NCBI GenBank assembly: GCA_907163375.1
Contig: CAJQUW010012890.1
Span: 248,001 to 312,000 of the forward strand
Direction: 5' to 3'
Source of the DNA: Prostheceraeus crozeri
Lineage: Eukaryota > Platyhelminthes > Polycladida > Euryleptidae
Length of the DNA stretch: 64,000 nt
A program made the position numbers and the translations under genes. The first letter of the stretch is position 1. Each line of letters begins with the position of its first letter. The notes beneath the pieces were generated by a model, which was not told the origin of the DNA, made no database searches, and worked only from the letters and a program-made list of their open reading frames with translations. Positions 35,875 to 48,421 of the stretch are shown here, piece by piece.

Positions 35875-36189
35875 CTGCAAAGACGAATTCAGAGTAATAC
35901 ATTTAGTCAGTTTCTGAGCCTTAAATCAAGTCTGTGTAACTCTTCTACTTAAAAGCCTGTCTATGTGAGGCCTACTATTCCTTGTAATTCATAGTCATTC
36001 GCAACTATGTAATGAACTAAGCTAACTGTTTTAAGCTTAATTGTCTACATTTAGAACAACAAGAAAATAGGATGGTACAAAAGTATAAAAGTAATCTTAA
36101 CAAAAGAGTGCAAAAGAGAACTAAAAACTTATAAAATCATGCCCACCGTCTTGCTCTGTGGCGCCTCTACGGCAAGCCCAAATTCTTAA

Positions 36190-36920
36190 ATTCACTGGCC
36201 ACGATCACACCTGTCAATCTCAACAAGAGAGCCCTCGTGTTTGCGCGATTAGGTTAAGGCGACCAAAAATACCCTCTCAAACCATCTCTAGATGTTAAGG
36301 CGTGCAGGAATTGGCGAGATGAAATGTGCCTCAAGGTATTTTTTACCGCACTTCCCCAAACACTTTTGATGATAATGGCGATTGGTGTACAACGCCAGCC
36401 TAACTCCGCACATTTGTCTCCGTTATCAGCGAACTTCTGACTCTCAGCAGAGGCGGCTACAGATCCCACGGCAACCCTCGCTTTCCAATAATGAGGTTGA
36501 ATTCAGCAGATGGGTGAGCGAGATATACAAAGCCACTGTCTTACCTAAATGCCAAGAAGGCAGAATAATGTTGGCTTGTCTACGCTGGTCAGGTACTGAT
36601 TGCCTCCTTTCTCAAGCTCTAGAGACAGGTGGACTCGTTTGCAATAATCGAAGAGGCATTCTCGTAGAGATTTGTGACGATTGACGACACTGGACCATGC
36701 TTGCAGGTCAAGGCGTGATGTCCAAGAGAATCAAGACCTTTGGAACAAGTTGGAAAAATTATACCACTCTCGAATAATTCTAATCCAAGCCAAAATTTCA
36801 GCAGGATCTGCATTTCATTTGGTTCGAGATGCAGGTAAAGATCCACTGAATGCAATACCCATAACCAACATGATGCTTCACAGTTGTCCACTGCATTCAA
36901 TCTGGCTTGATGGACTGGTG
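36190..36920 (-). pseudogene. LINE C-terminal fragment, in intron 3
   Basis: Broken frames on the - strand read TCSKGLDSLGHHALTCKHG (a Cys-His motif typical of the end of some LINE polyproteins: a Cys, DxxGxHALxCKxG), then AASAESQKFADNGDKCAELG followed by WRCTPIAI, then a C-terminal tail RANTRALLLRLTG. The order matches the C-terminal region of invertebrate LINE-encoded reverse transcriptases. Frameshifts and stops are present. It sits in sense orientation in intron 3 of the four-exon gene. Confidence 0.65.
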
Positions 36921-37360
36921 TTGATGACTCAGTGACTCAAGTCAAACTCCTCAATGGCAGATGACAACTTCAATTATTGGAAAGGTTCGACGTTTAAAAG
37001 TAGGCTATGCCAGTGAACAAACGCTAATCACAATTCACCCTTTCATTATAGAGTGAAATGATTTCATTCAAGTCAGATGACATTGTAGGTGTCATTGTCA
37101 GATGACATTGTTGATATGCAGCCCAAGCCAAGTAATATTGATTCATTAATGAACTAATTAGCATTTGTAAGTACACCAGCCGCTCATATTCAACAAGTAA
37201 CATTGCAGTGCACAACTGTTGTATAAAGTTTCAATTTATGAATTAATATTCCGCAGCTTGCATTGCATTGCATTGAAAGTAAATCGTTTTCCAAGACGGT
37301 GCTACCCGAAACCTTACTTTCAAACTAATTGAAAAAAACAAAATTACTTGTTAGACTTAC

Positions 37361-37405
37361 CGAACATAGTAGTAAGGCGATCGACCGACTCTGGAGTCGT
37401 CACTT
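37361..37405 (-). CDS. Unrecognised protein, exon 3 (45 bp)
   Basis: Bounded by the acceptor TATTTTCAG and a perfect donor GTAAGT. It encodes VTTPESVDRLTTMF, entering and leaving in phase 1, which fits the exons on both sides (split Glu and Val codons). Confidence 0.72.
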
Positions 37406-37545
37406 CTGAAAATACCAAAAACCGTTGAGATCACAACATGATTTATGTGGTCAACAAACAATTTGTCAAACTGACTGCAAATCAATTACGCAAATACGCA
37501 GAGAAGAATATTTAGGACTTCCGAGTGAATAATGAACTTTTCAGC

Positions 37546-37776
37546 GCAATGGCCTAGTAGTAGAATGCTCGCTCTTTGTTCGCGGAAACTGGGTTCTATC
37601 CCGAATGCAGTGACAATGTGGCAGTGGTCACTCTGCGACCGGGGGACCTGGGTTCAATCTCGGCTGCTGTGACATTGTGGTAGAGTGTTCACTCTGCGTC
37701 TGGGAGACTTGGGTTCAATCTCGGCTGTTGTGACATTGTGGCAGTGTTCACTCTGCGTCCAGGAGACTGTGGTTAC
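37546..37776 (+). repeat. Tandem array of tRNA-Gly-like units
   Basis: The first unit (37546-37610) reads GCAATGGCCTAGTAGTAGAA...CTGGGTTCTATCCCGAATGC, the layout of a tRNA-Gly with A box and B box. It is followed by about two and a half shortened units of about 60 bp (from 37612, 37671 and 37732), each with GTTCACTCTGCG-like and GGGTTCAATCTCGGCTG segments. The units lack full cloverleaves, so they are tRNA-derived repeats rather than working tRNAs. Confidence 0.7.
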
Positions 37777-37998
37777 TAGTTGATACGGCCGTCACAACAA
37801 CGTCTAAGTAATCTAATGCTCGTAACCTGAATAACAAATCCGTGTTAGAGGAATCAATAAAATGCTTTATGGAAGGCATTGGTATCTTCTTAAGTTCGCA
37901 ATACTTTTATCTCACATACTTTTAATGACGATTGAAGGTTTTGTGTACAATATAGCCGACAAATTTGAGGAGAACATGTCAATCTTCGAAAACAACTA

Positions 37999-39052
37999 CA
38001 GCAGAATTCGCATATATCGGCGGTTCGTCTATATCGGCGGTTTCTTTTTGTCCCGGCAGAATTTCCTATCTTTTCCATATAATCGAGTTCGCTTATATCG
38101 ACTTCGGCTATATCGGCGCATTTTCGCTGTCCCTGACAGAAAAAAATTCGTTTATAACGGCGGATTTCCTGGAAATCCTGAAGCGATGTGTTTTGCCTAG
38201 AAGAGTCACTAGAATGACAGCATATGTGGACGCGGATGGCTGTAGATTCTGTTAGGACTATCCGATTCTAACTATTCTAGTGGCATGTGAAAATTTAGAT
38301 CTACAATTCATCTCGATCATGTTTGGGGGTTTGATCAAAATTGTAGAATCTAGCAGCCGAGGAAAGATCAGTAGGCTTGCCACTGTATCTCATTGATAAT
38401 TCTCACATAATTAGTCTTTCATTCGACGTGATGATTGCATTGTTAATGCCTTCACCTACGATGCTATTGTCAGACCTGACTTAGTGACTGTTGCGTCATC
38501 AAAGGAGCACAAGCTACCGTCGAAAACATTGTTGAATTCGATGCATGTCCTCTCTCTATACAGAAAGCGGCTCGCCACCCCATCCATCTCTATGGTTTCG
38601 CCTGCACGTGAATCTTAGCAGCGCCTTGATTTATGCATACTCTTCTTTGTTTTGTGCTTCATATAGCAGGTAAGCATGTATGCATGAAGAAGCTTCAATC
38701 TTCTTGATTCAAAAAGCATACTCAGTTTTTGACAAACATAGTGATATTCGGTTTGCGATACTTACGTTGCAAGCATCAGTTCAGAAAGGCACAAGTTTTA
38801 GATATCTATTGATTACATAGACACAATTACATGTACATGTACTGTACATGTTGGACAATAAGTCAATATGTACATGTATTTAAGTATAGCAACGCAATAA
38901 TTCATGAGTCAATACACGTATATACATTGTATGATGCATGACATGATCTCAGAGCTCGTGTAGATTTCACAAAACTTCAAAATTCAGGGAGTTCGCATAT
39001 ATCGGCGGTTTTCGTCAGTCCCTTGAGGCGCCGATATATGCGAATTCTACTG
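37999..39052. mobile_element. pogo/Tc1-type MITE, TIR CAGYAGAATTCGCATATAT
   Basis: The left end CAGCAGAATTCGCATATAT and the inverse right end CAGTAGAATTCGCATATAT are followed by CGGCG. TA lies outside both ends (37997-37998 and 39053-39054). Further TTCG(C/T)(A/T)TATATCGGCG units occur in both subterminal regions. The CAGTAGAA start and TA duplication suggest the pogo group. No transposase gene is present. Confidence 0.82.
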
Positions 39053-39054
39053 TA

Positions 39055-39752
39055 TTTTGACTACAGAAGTAAAACTCTCAAAATTGGTGATTCGTCATTT
39101 TGCTAATTTTACAACGTGTAAATGTCTTAAAGAATAATTCTCCGAATATCCCAGCAAAAGGTGTCGTCCATTTTCGGTAAACAACTTTCGGAATGTCTCT
39201 GAGATTCATTTCGCTGAAAGAAATACTTGGGTATAAACCAAAACTTCAACTCAGTGGTTGCCAATCTTTTCTATCTGCTGGCCACTTTTCATAAATTTCT
39301 GCGCTATTGCGCATCAAGATGAAACCTCAGGGATGACGAAATCTCATCCATTGAGCTATTCTATTCCAAAATCAGATACAAGAACATATAAATTGAAGAA
39401 ACAGTGAGAACCTTGATGCTTCTACGTTAGGAGCCAACTTTGTCAGTGCCTTTCGGACTCCTCCAGCATCTGAGATCAAACAAGAAAACCCACATTCGAT
39501 GAGCTAGAAACGGACATGATGCTACAATTGAATGACACGTTCGCATGATCCTTAAACCTGAATGGAACTTGGACCTCACAATCGTTGTGACGCTCTGACA
39601 AGCTGTCCAGCTAAACAGGCTCACCTACAGGTGCATCCAAATCAAAGGGATCCAACCCGTGGCAGTCATCTTGAGGATAGATCCCCGATGAAATATGAAG
39701 CAATGAGACATATATTTTCATTTCCAATTGGCTTCCTTACAATTGAATTTCT
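39055..39752. other. Intron 2 sequence without recognised feature
   Basis: Short open frames on both strands near 39430-39760 show no known domain. Confidence 0.3.
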
Positions 39753-39760
39753 TCTTTGAT

Positions 39761-40472
39761 CAGTGTTGCCACAGCGGCCAACTGGAAAGAATTCCGCCGC
39801 GACGGTCTAGGTGTGCCGATTCCTAGACCTATGTATGAATCGCTTTATTAAAGATAGATAAAGCAATTTTGGGGATCGATTTACAGTCACACGCACGTAC
39901 ATCACGCAATTTAGCCTATGTAAATAATGATGCATACTAAATTGAGTAACCTGATTTTTCTTTTGTTTCCCATGCCCTCCCATCATAGGTACCTTATCAT
40001 CATTAATTCAGTAATGGATTCCAAAGCAGTGAGTTTAATGCGCATCACATATGCTTCAATTGCAACTCTACCCATTTAATGATTAAGTAATTCAATTTGA
40101 AAAAATAGCACAAAACAGATGGTGAGTTACGTAGGCCTACTGATGGGACCATTCCATTAATAAGAGAGGCTAGACAACATTAAGAAGTTTTGATTTTAGA
40201 AGTAATTTCAGAGAGATTGAAAATCTAATGGTTAAATCGCTAAATCATGACGAGTTGTGAAGCGAGTATCTGAGATTGAAACGTTCCAATACTGTAGGAA
40301 CATCATGCAAGTTGACACGGACAAGAAGCTGAAAATCCGCATCTGCGTTTGCTACCTGTAGGATAATTAAGCTTGCGCCGAATGATAAAAAAATAGGACC
40401 GGCGGAATTCTCAAATTCCAAGAATTCCGCCACCACCTCAAGTCCACCAATTCTGCCGCTGTGGCAACACTG
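39761..40472. mobile_element. hAT-5 MITE, TIR CAGTGTTGCCACAGCGGC
   Basis: The inverted ends CAGTGTTGCCACAGCGGC are exact over 18 bp, and further in both sides carry a GAATTC(C/T)-GCCGC-like motif. The 8-bp sequence tctttgat flanks both (39753-39760 and 40473-40480). The element is 712 bp with no transposase. Confidence 0.92.
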
Positions 40473-40480
40473 TCTTTGAT

Positions 40481-42826
40481 TGAAAAGCTTTTGCGTCACT
40501 GAATCAGACAGAGGCGTCGATCACAGGGGGGCAGAAAGGGCGGTCTCCGAGGCAGGAATGTGTTTTTGCCTCCTCAGATTTATTGCTTATCACACACAGT
40601 TTTAAAGATTCTGTACTTGCAGATGCGCATCTGCACTGTAAATCGCATACTAACAAACCGGAGAAATGCTTGCTACAGAATGCTTTATTTCCTTTCATCT
40701 GGTAACGTTTTTGCTGTCTGGCAGTAAAGCTACCAAACCTGCATAGCTTCTACCTGTATTGCTTCATTTTCTTCTAATGGCATAAATATGCAAAGAGTTG
40801 CATGTTAATTCTTACTGCGTTATACGTAGTAAGATATTGATACTTAAGAGTCAAACCTACAGTATTGAATTCCATTATATCACACGGATGTCTAAAAGAC
40901 TTTATGAATAATCAATAGATATACAACTATGAACTATATGCTTGATGTAATTATGAAATTAGGCTTATAATTAATTAGACATAATAATACATTTATAATT
41001 CATAGAATCAAAAACAATTATGTTTGAGCTATATAAATGAATGTGGTTGCATTGAAGTTGCCATTCAATCTAAGCGATTTTAGTTAGTTCACTAAATGGA
41101 GTCGAGTATTTACGAGTATGGGGTTGTGTTGAAGGAGGTGATAACAAGTGACTTTTACTTGACAAGGTTTCAAAAATATTATTCACTTTACATAATGAAA
41201 AATATATAAAACATGACTTCCGCTCAAAAATATGTAGTACGTCAGCTGCTATTCAGCTCATTTAGAAGTAACATTCAATATAAGCTTAATATGAAAAGCT
41301 CCAGTGAAATTGAAGACCCTTTGCTACCAGATGCTCTGGAAACTACCTACCAGACCGTCGAATTTCATTCCGCTACCAGATAAACACTGTCTGGTATCCA
41401 AGAAAGCCAACCCATCTTCATTTGGGAAGAATTGTTAGTTTTTTGATGAGTTGGTTTCGCAGCGAAATTTACTTCAATTAGTAGCTGACGGCTTACAGTG
41501 TAGTCAAATGAAAAACAATATTGTTCAGATGTCTACTTATTTAGATTTTGACGAATTCATCAATCACATATTGTAATATATAGCGTGCGCCTCAAAATTC
41601 TCTCTCAATCGCATTTTCAACATCTCCTTGCAAACATTTCTTTATTGAAGACGAAATTCTTAAGGTGATTACTAGCTGATGATCACTTGCAATATGATAG
41701 ACACTTGACGAGCAATGTCCACATCTGTGCGCCTACCAGGATTTTGATCAAACTATGGATGCTGAGATGACAAGCTAATATTTCATGAATCTGGCAGAAA
41801 GGTCTGAAAAGTTTCGATGGACTAATCCACTATGTAAGCATGTATTTCACATGTCTCTTTCCAGATGATCACTTCAAAAACGAAGTGCGAATCGGTTGGC
41901 AAAATGTATTGGCTTTTGACTAAGAGGATCATGTAGCTGACGGGAGACGACGGGAGATAAGAGTCATTATAGAAAAATACAAAAATCAGCTTCCCTTCCT
42001 TCTAAGGTCAATTTCTATCAGTGTTTAAATTATACAGACGCTGATGGTAGTTCGGCGTCCCGTGCCTTCTACGGTTGATATGTAGACTTCCAATATGAAA
42101 AAATGGAATAAAAAGTTAATGTACTAGTAAGGTTAATGCAGTGTGATGTAATACGATAAGCGATATACTAGTTAATCTGGAATTATTAATGTTGAAGTGA
42201 TTTACTGTGTACCTCCTTGTGCAACTGTCCTTAAACCAAATGTCGCAAAACTATAATGACGATGCATTTTCGTATATACTTACTTAGAAGACTGATCGGA
42301 ACTCAAAAGATTAAATATATCGATCAGCTACACGCAAGAATCGTTTTTTACTTAAAATGAACTTTCCCAAAACTGGATATCGATATGAGCAAGTAAACTC
42401 AGAATTTGTAAGAAGAGTCCACTGGAAACACCGCCTTTAGGTCTCTGAGGGTTAATATTGATAAGATAATATTGGACATTATTTTACAATTACATGAGCT
42501 TGAGCAATTAGGAAGCAAGCCATACTAAATCAAGAAACTTCTCTCCCCTCCCCCTTCTTCCCCCGAGGTCAGAGTAAATCACCGCCTATATCAGAATATT
42601 TGCCTATAATTGAATGCCACTAACTGCACCACGATTGAAACATCAGACTCTTTCCTCTATTCTGTGACTAGTTCTATCAGCAGGAAGACAATTGTTGACA
42701 TTTAAACTTAACGAGATCATATGCGTATGCGTAGTCAATGAGAAATTTTTGCCTCGTGATTTAAGCAATAATTGAAACGCCATGTCATGTGCGCAACGAT
42801 ATCTACATCCAGACTTGTGTTGTAAT
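40481..42826. other. Intron 2 sequence without recognised feature
   Basis: AT-rich, no coding segment. Several GCTACCAGA and GTCTGGTA motifs occur near 40690-40735 and 41325-41400 and might be ends of an unrecognised repeat. Confidence 0.35.
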
Positions 42827-43265
42827 TTATTTATTTATTTACTAAACGAGACAGATTAAAGTGACATTTTTGTCCGATCGGACTTCAAGGCACTTTGCAA
42901 TAAAGATATTGATATGTCTGAAACTATTTACAGTGCGGCTGTCAGGAATGGTGAGGATAAGGCTCTTCGCAGCAGTTCTGACTTTAGGCCTCTCGTGAAG
43001 GTGACAACTGACGGAGCTGCTTTCAAACTTGTTGGTAGGTCATTCCAGGGGCGAGCTGCAGCTATGGGGAAAGCTCTAGCACCAAATGTCTTCAGTCAGG
43101 AAGTCGGAATGAGAAGTTGGTCGTTGTAGGCAGATTTGAGATTGCTGCGGAAAGGGTTGGAAGACGCAGGCTGAAGACAGGAAGACATAATTTGGCGCAC
43201 CACCTCTAAGACATTTGTAAGCAAGGACTGCTAGACGAAATGTTATACGGTCTCGTATCGGTAAC

Positions 43266-45252
43266 CATAAGCGTACGGGGAAAATTTTCTAGGGGGGGGT
43301 TGAGTCCTTGTGCCCGAAAATTGCATAGGTTGACGCCCGAAAAATTGGCATAATCACAAAGATCTAGTTTCTATACTTACCCCAGAACTCCGCGAAAGTA
43401 AAAACGCGACAATTTATACTATCAATGTAATAAAATTTTGCAAATGTTTTTATCAAAAATAGCACAATGCTGTCTACTTATCAGTAGACGAATTGGAAAA
43501 CTTCAGAAGTTCTAATGCAACTAGGTAAGTTTTAATTGTTCTCTAATATAACAGAAATATCGGGCGATATTATCAAAAGAACTGACATCTCCGATTTTTG
43601 CGACTGGCAAATGTATCAATGATTCTGGAAATGTCGGTTTCAATCACTGCGTTTGCATACGATCGCTCAATATTTATGAGTGCCAGGTGACTGAGCCGAT
43701 CTTGTCCCATCGTGCTTCGAAGATAAGTCTTTATTCTTCTGAAGGCACTAAACGACCGCTCAGCGGAACAGGAGGTTGCTGGAATAGCACATAGTATTTT
43801 CACGACATGTGCGAATTCCAGTACAAAGTTAATTAAGTGGTGATCATGTAAATTCCACAGTACGTCTGTGGCATTGTAGCACTGTATGCTATTGTTCGAT
43901 TTGTAATTATTGTATATCTCATGTTCGGTAAAGACTCAAAGAGTATGTCTTTATCCAATCCGTAGTATTTAGCGACTAAATCAAAGTTATTCAAACTTGG
44001 CGCCGAATTCATAACTAAGTCTCCGAGACCACAAATGACATCCTGATCATTATCGGCAAACCGTGATTCCAATTCAGCAATTACTATATCCAGAGCTGGA
44101 TAAAATATGCTGACCCGGTAATGGGACTTTGCGGTCAGTGTCAGAGGCACACCCGAATGTTCACCTACCAAGGCCTGTAGACGACGTGACGGCTTCTTTA
44201 CCCTGAGTGCTGCTGGCTTTATGAATGAGAATATTGTGTTCTGTATCCACATTTCTATTTTTGTGCCGACCTTCTCAGTAATCTCCCAAAAATTCTCAGA
44301 ACGTAACTCTTCACGGCATGATTGTAAAGTAGTGATTGTTGCATTCGCAGTTCGTCGAGCGGTTCCAACATCCACGTTTTGCCCTGCAAGAATCTACTCA
44401 GACTGCATGTGTTCGACAATATCACTTTCAGAAGACTAAGACCAAAAACAAATTCAAAATCGGCAATTGCTGTAAGAAGCGCACGCGCATCCGAATGTGT
44501 TTTAGAGTCCTTGTCGTCCGACAATTTGAGGAGAGTTTTCACAATCCTTTCCAGTTGCACAGTAACGGCTTTTACGGCTTCATAGCGACATGACCATCTC
44601 GTGATGCTTTGAGACTTCAACGACAGTATCAGATGGTCCGATTCTACCTCCGTGTCTCCAAATATCGCGTGCCGTTTCGGACTGGCTTCAAGAAAATTAT
44701 ACATATTTTGTATTGTGCCTAGGTAGGGCGTTTCTCAACGGTTCAATATTCTCCATTGTATCCTGGAGAGCCAGCTTCAATAGATGACCATAGCAATGGA
44801 CGTAGAGTGCTACTGGTGACGTTTCCTTCATCAAAGTCGCCAATCCTTTCTTTTCACCTTTCATATTAGCGGCCCCGTCAAAACATTCGCTAACTATGTT
44901 TGCTAATTGTGCCAGTGTCTGTAGTGTCTGGCACAGTGTAGTGGCCAGTGTCTGTGGCATTATTAGTAAACGACATGTGTGGCATTTATCGCCCGAATTT
45001 CGGATTCTTTTGGAATTCATTGACAATCCCTCTGTCCCTCAATTATGACCGGTGGACTGCTCGGATTTCGGGCACATTGTCTCGCCTAATCGGAATAAAA
45101 TCGTATTTTTGTTTGCTTTGACCATAAAACGCGATTTTTTAAGTTTATTCGACGCTACCAAAAATTTGGCAACTGCCCGAATGTTTTTGCCCGAGTCCTT
45201 GTGAGGGGAGAGGGGCTGCAGCCCCACAGCCCCCCCCGCCCATACGCCTATG
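43266..45252 (-). mobile_element. hAT-6 transposon inserted in the LINE
   Basis: The left end reads CATAAGCGTACGGGG and the right end, read inward, CATAGGCGTATGGGCGGGG. The 8-bp sequence tcggtaac flanks both (43258-43265 and 45253-45260). G-rich runs follow each end. It contains a decayed hAT transposase gene on the - strand. Confidence 0.88.
43573..45026 (-). pseudogene. hAT transposase of ZMYM1-like type, broken
   Basis: From 45026 downward the frames read CFDGAANMKGEKKGLATLM, VHCYGHLLKLALQD (conserved Cys-His-x-x-His core segment), then SITRWSCRYEAVKAV. After two frame changes come FYPALDIVIAELESRF and the dimerisation segment SCSAERSFSAFRRIKTYLRS near 43740. The order and motifs match hAT transposases of the kind related to zinc finger MYM-type protein 1. 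Frames break near 44700, 44255-44375 and 43803-43833. Confidence 0.82.
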
Positions 45253-45560
45253 TCGGTAACCACTGTAGGGACTGGAGTAGGGAGGTTACGTGGTCACGAG
45301 GTTGGGCATCGAATAAGAGTCGGGCGCTGGCGTTCAGAACTGATTGAAGTTTTGATAAGGTAGGCCTACTGTGAGGAAGACCATGAAGGAGAATGGAGCA
45401 ATAAGCAAGGCGTGAATGGATGAGAGAAATTGGATAGTTTTCAACACTGAGTGAGAAATGAATCGTCGAATGGAACGGATTTGTCGCAGGGCACTAAAAC
45501 ACGCAGCAGTAGTCTTAGAAACGTGTGGTTGCAATGAGGGATGGATCAAGCAGCAATACT

Positions 45561-47268
45561 AGATTGCGAATTACTGTAATTAGTAATTGTTATCAATCAC
45601 ATTTTCTGATGAGTAATTTGCAATTGTAATCAATTTCAATTTTAGCCATGTAATTGAGAAGTAATTGGAATCACTTTACAGTCAGCACAGCTTCATATTC
45701 ATTCCGCACACAGCTTTAATTACTTGACTCTCCTCCTAGATAAAGCGTTGCCATACTTGGATGTGGACCGGATGTACAACTACCGGTTTTTTCAAAGAAA
45801 TTCATGACGAAGCGTATTTTGAAAATCTAAATTAAGTGCCAGTGTTATAATATTCCTTCCCCCTAATCTTAGTTGCTGAACTGAAATTGTAAATCAGAAA
45901 ACTTCAACATTGCGTAATTTTCCCCTCGGAAAAAAATAAAGGAAAAGCCAAAGCTTCTAGAAGCCAAAGCTGAAATCTTCAAATCAATTAAAATCTTAGC
46001 AGATATGTAATTTCAGGAATAGTAAAATGTCCTAGAAGCCAAAAGTCTTGATATCCCAATCTTGTATCTTCAGTTTTTAATCATGGTAGAGATGTAAGAT
46101 GAAAACACTTTGGAGAGAATAAAAAGGTGGTAATTTAATATCAATGCAACAAACGTCTGCTTTCCCGGGGAGCAATTGTAATTAACCTAAGAAAATCCGT
46201 CTGGAAAAAGAAGTGATGGAGAAACGCATAGTGTAATGCTGACAATTATCTTAAGTAATTAAAGAAAATCAGAGTAATTTGCAAATGTAATCGTCTACAT
46301 TTTATGCGTAATTGACAAAGTCTGTCTACATCACATCATTCGGTGGAGCGGCGATTCAAATTTTTAATTTACCGTAGCGCAATGAACGAGTTAGATTGAT
46401 AGCTGGAGAGATTTTGAGGAGTCCGAAGCTTGTCGTTCTCTCTGCAGTATTTCGCTTGGAATTTCCAACTACAATATTGAAGATGCCCGACCATGAGTTC
46501 TGGAAGAACAGAAGAAGTAGTCCACTGATCCTGTGACTTACTCTCAGTGCTCGCGAATGCCTGGATGAAATTCGATATTTTCCCCAATGTTCGAGGCACG
46601 GTATCGAAAGCCGAAATTGTTGCCTTGAAGCAAAATTCTATAGTGAATTTTCCTTCTTTTTTCATCTTTGAATATGCTTACTCAAGACAAGCATTATCTA
46701 CAATTGTTTTTTCATTATCGACATTTTCTCTTGTACTGTGATATTCAACTGTAGCCGAACATAAGTGTATTTTAATTTATTATATTCAAATTATCCATCC
46801 ATCGGCCAACAGTTTCGCGTCGCCCACCTAAGAAACCCAAGCGTATTGTGCACAATCATCAGCCATTGCCCTTACTTTTTCTGAGCAATGACCCGATAAT
46901 CTGTAATATGATCGACAATAGAGACCAGCTTTACATGGCAATGCTTCTGATCTTTCATATACATGTACGTTTCTAAGCACCATTTAGTCACTAAACCACA
47001 TTATTTTTGTATGATTTTTATTGATAATTTTATTTCATATTGTGTGCTGTATTTAAAATAAATAGACATGTCAAGAGCTAGATTCACACTTCAGACTTCA
47101 CGTAGGTTGTTTAAAGTACATTCTCATGTGTCTTTATTCTTCTGATATTCTGCACATCAATGATATATACTTGATATATGCTTCACATTATTAGAAAAAT
47201 TATTCCAAAAAATATTTTGAATTCATCAAAATACTTTAGAGCGAGTGAGCGTATGATGGAATACTCAC
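45561..47268. other. Intron 2 sequence with TAATTG-rich stretches
   Basis: Stretches rich in TAATTG/CAATTA at about 45560-45680 and 46245-46320 face each other and could be subterminal repeats of another DNA element, but clear terminal repeats and a target duplication were not found. No gene was recognised. Confidence 0.3.
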
Positions 47269-47306
47269 CGGACCTTCCAACGCCGGACATTATCGACTTC
47301 TCTCCG
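47269..47306 (-). CDS. Unrecognised protein, exon 2 (38 bp)
   Basis: A strong acceptor (TTTCTGTTTTACAG) and donor GTGAGTATT bound the exon. It encodes GEKSIMSGVGRS, with a first base completing an Arg codon and a last base opening a Glu codon. An internal ATG could serve as an alternative start. Confidence 0.7.
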
Positions 47307-47733
47307 CTGTAAAACAGAAACAAATCTGGCGAGAGCATTCTAGTCATTAAATACCAATGTCAAAGACAAACAACATGTTATTTGAGCATTGTGGAAGTCA
47401 CATGTCGACTGCGCAAAAAATATCTATCAAGTTGTCATCTAAATGATCATGTTTTGCATCAGAGTGTACTGAACACATTTATGTCTACAACTAAATATCT
47501 GCAGATCACAGGCTATCTATAAAAAAAGGAACACTCACATAATATTGATCGAGTTTATAAAATTGAAACAGTATCTTCAGTGTGGAAGTGTGAGTATAAT
47601 GAATATTAATGCTCATCAATGGTAGCTTATAGTCTAAGTACGTCACTTTTCATGCATGGTCACAAATGATAATGCCTTTCCCTTTTGAAAATTGTATCTA
47701 AAGAATCGATTTTTCAATGACTATCAGATATTC

Positions 47734-47767
47734 CATTTATCAAATCTCAACAGATGTAGCCACCAGG
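47734..47767 (-). repeat. 3' part of the SINE split by the hAT MITE
   Basis: On the - strand this reads CCTGGTGGCTACATCTG followed by TTGAGATTTGATAAA. It is the continuation of the SINE at 48422-48545 once the hAT insertion and one copy of its target duplication are removed. The same CTACATCTG(C/T)TGAGATT block occurs twice more at 48685-48823. Confidence 0.75.
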
Positions 47768-48421
47768 CAGTGGCGGCTCGTCTATTTGGGCAGGTGAGGC
47801 ACTGCCCCACCTATTGAAATGTTGTCTAACTTAAATAACCAGCAACATCAGTAGTAGACTCCATTTCTTAATCATAAATGTCAACTATACTTCATGTACA
47901 TCTATTCCATTTGCGCGACAGTGACGCTAGCAGAATCCATCAATCGTTTTCAAGACTGATGGGCGCGCCCAAACATCGAGATTGAGATGACGTGAGAGTG
48001 GTTCATTTCACGATCTGAGCGAATAGACAGAATTAACACGCGATGAATGCGTCACAGAATGGGCACTCGAGAGGGAGCCCTAACGCTTCTGATTGGTTAA
48101 CCGTCAATGCAAAGACAATGCATTGTGATTCCCTTTTTACTGAGTGAGGTGATGTGAGGTTAGCACCAGCGATCAGTCCATAAATCAGCATACAATACCC
48201 TTCGGTATCTGTAATCTTTATTCAAAGCCTGAATGATAGACAAAATGTTGCTTCAACCGTGTAACTAAATGTAGTGACATAGACTTACACATGTATAGCA
48301 TGTTGCTAACATATTCTTTGCTTTTCATTTACAAAATAAGATCCTTTTAGACTAGATTTTTGATTATGTAAAAATTTCATGCTTATGCCCCACCTGGACC
48401 AAATGTCACGAGCCGCCACTG
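47768..48421. mobile_element. hAT MITE inserted into the SINE
   Basis: The inverted ends CAGTGGCGGCTCGT are exact over the first 13-14 bp, and GCAGGTGAGGCACTGCCCC-like sequence follows. The 8-bp sequence ccaccagg flanks both (47760-47767 and 48422-48429). The 654-bp unit has no transposase. The flanking sequences join into a continuous SINE, giving independent proof of insertion. Confidence 0.95.

Larger units (their letters stand above)
42827..45560 (-). mobile_element. 5'-truncated L2/CR1-type LINE, interrupted by hAT-6
   Basis: On the - strand the part at 45560-45261 reads SALRQIRSIRRFISHSVLKT, the conserved region after the reverse transcriptase domain of L2/CR1-type LINEs. After the hAT insertion the frame continues as FRLAVLAYKCLRGGAPNYV, the C-terminal hallmark of the same group. 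Degenerate C-terminal sequence and a (TTTA)n-type tail at about 42827-42842 follow. Frameshifts and stops show it is dead. Confidence 0.75.
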
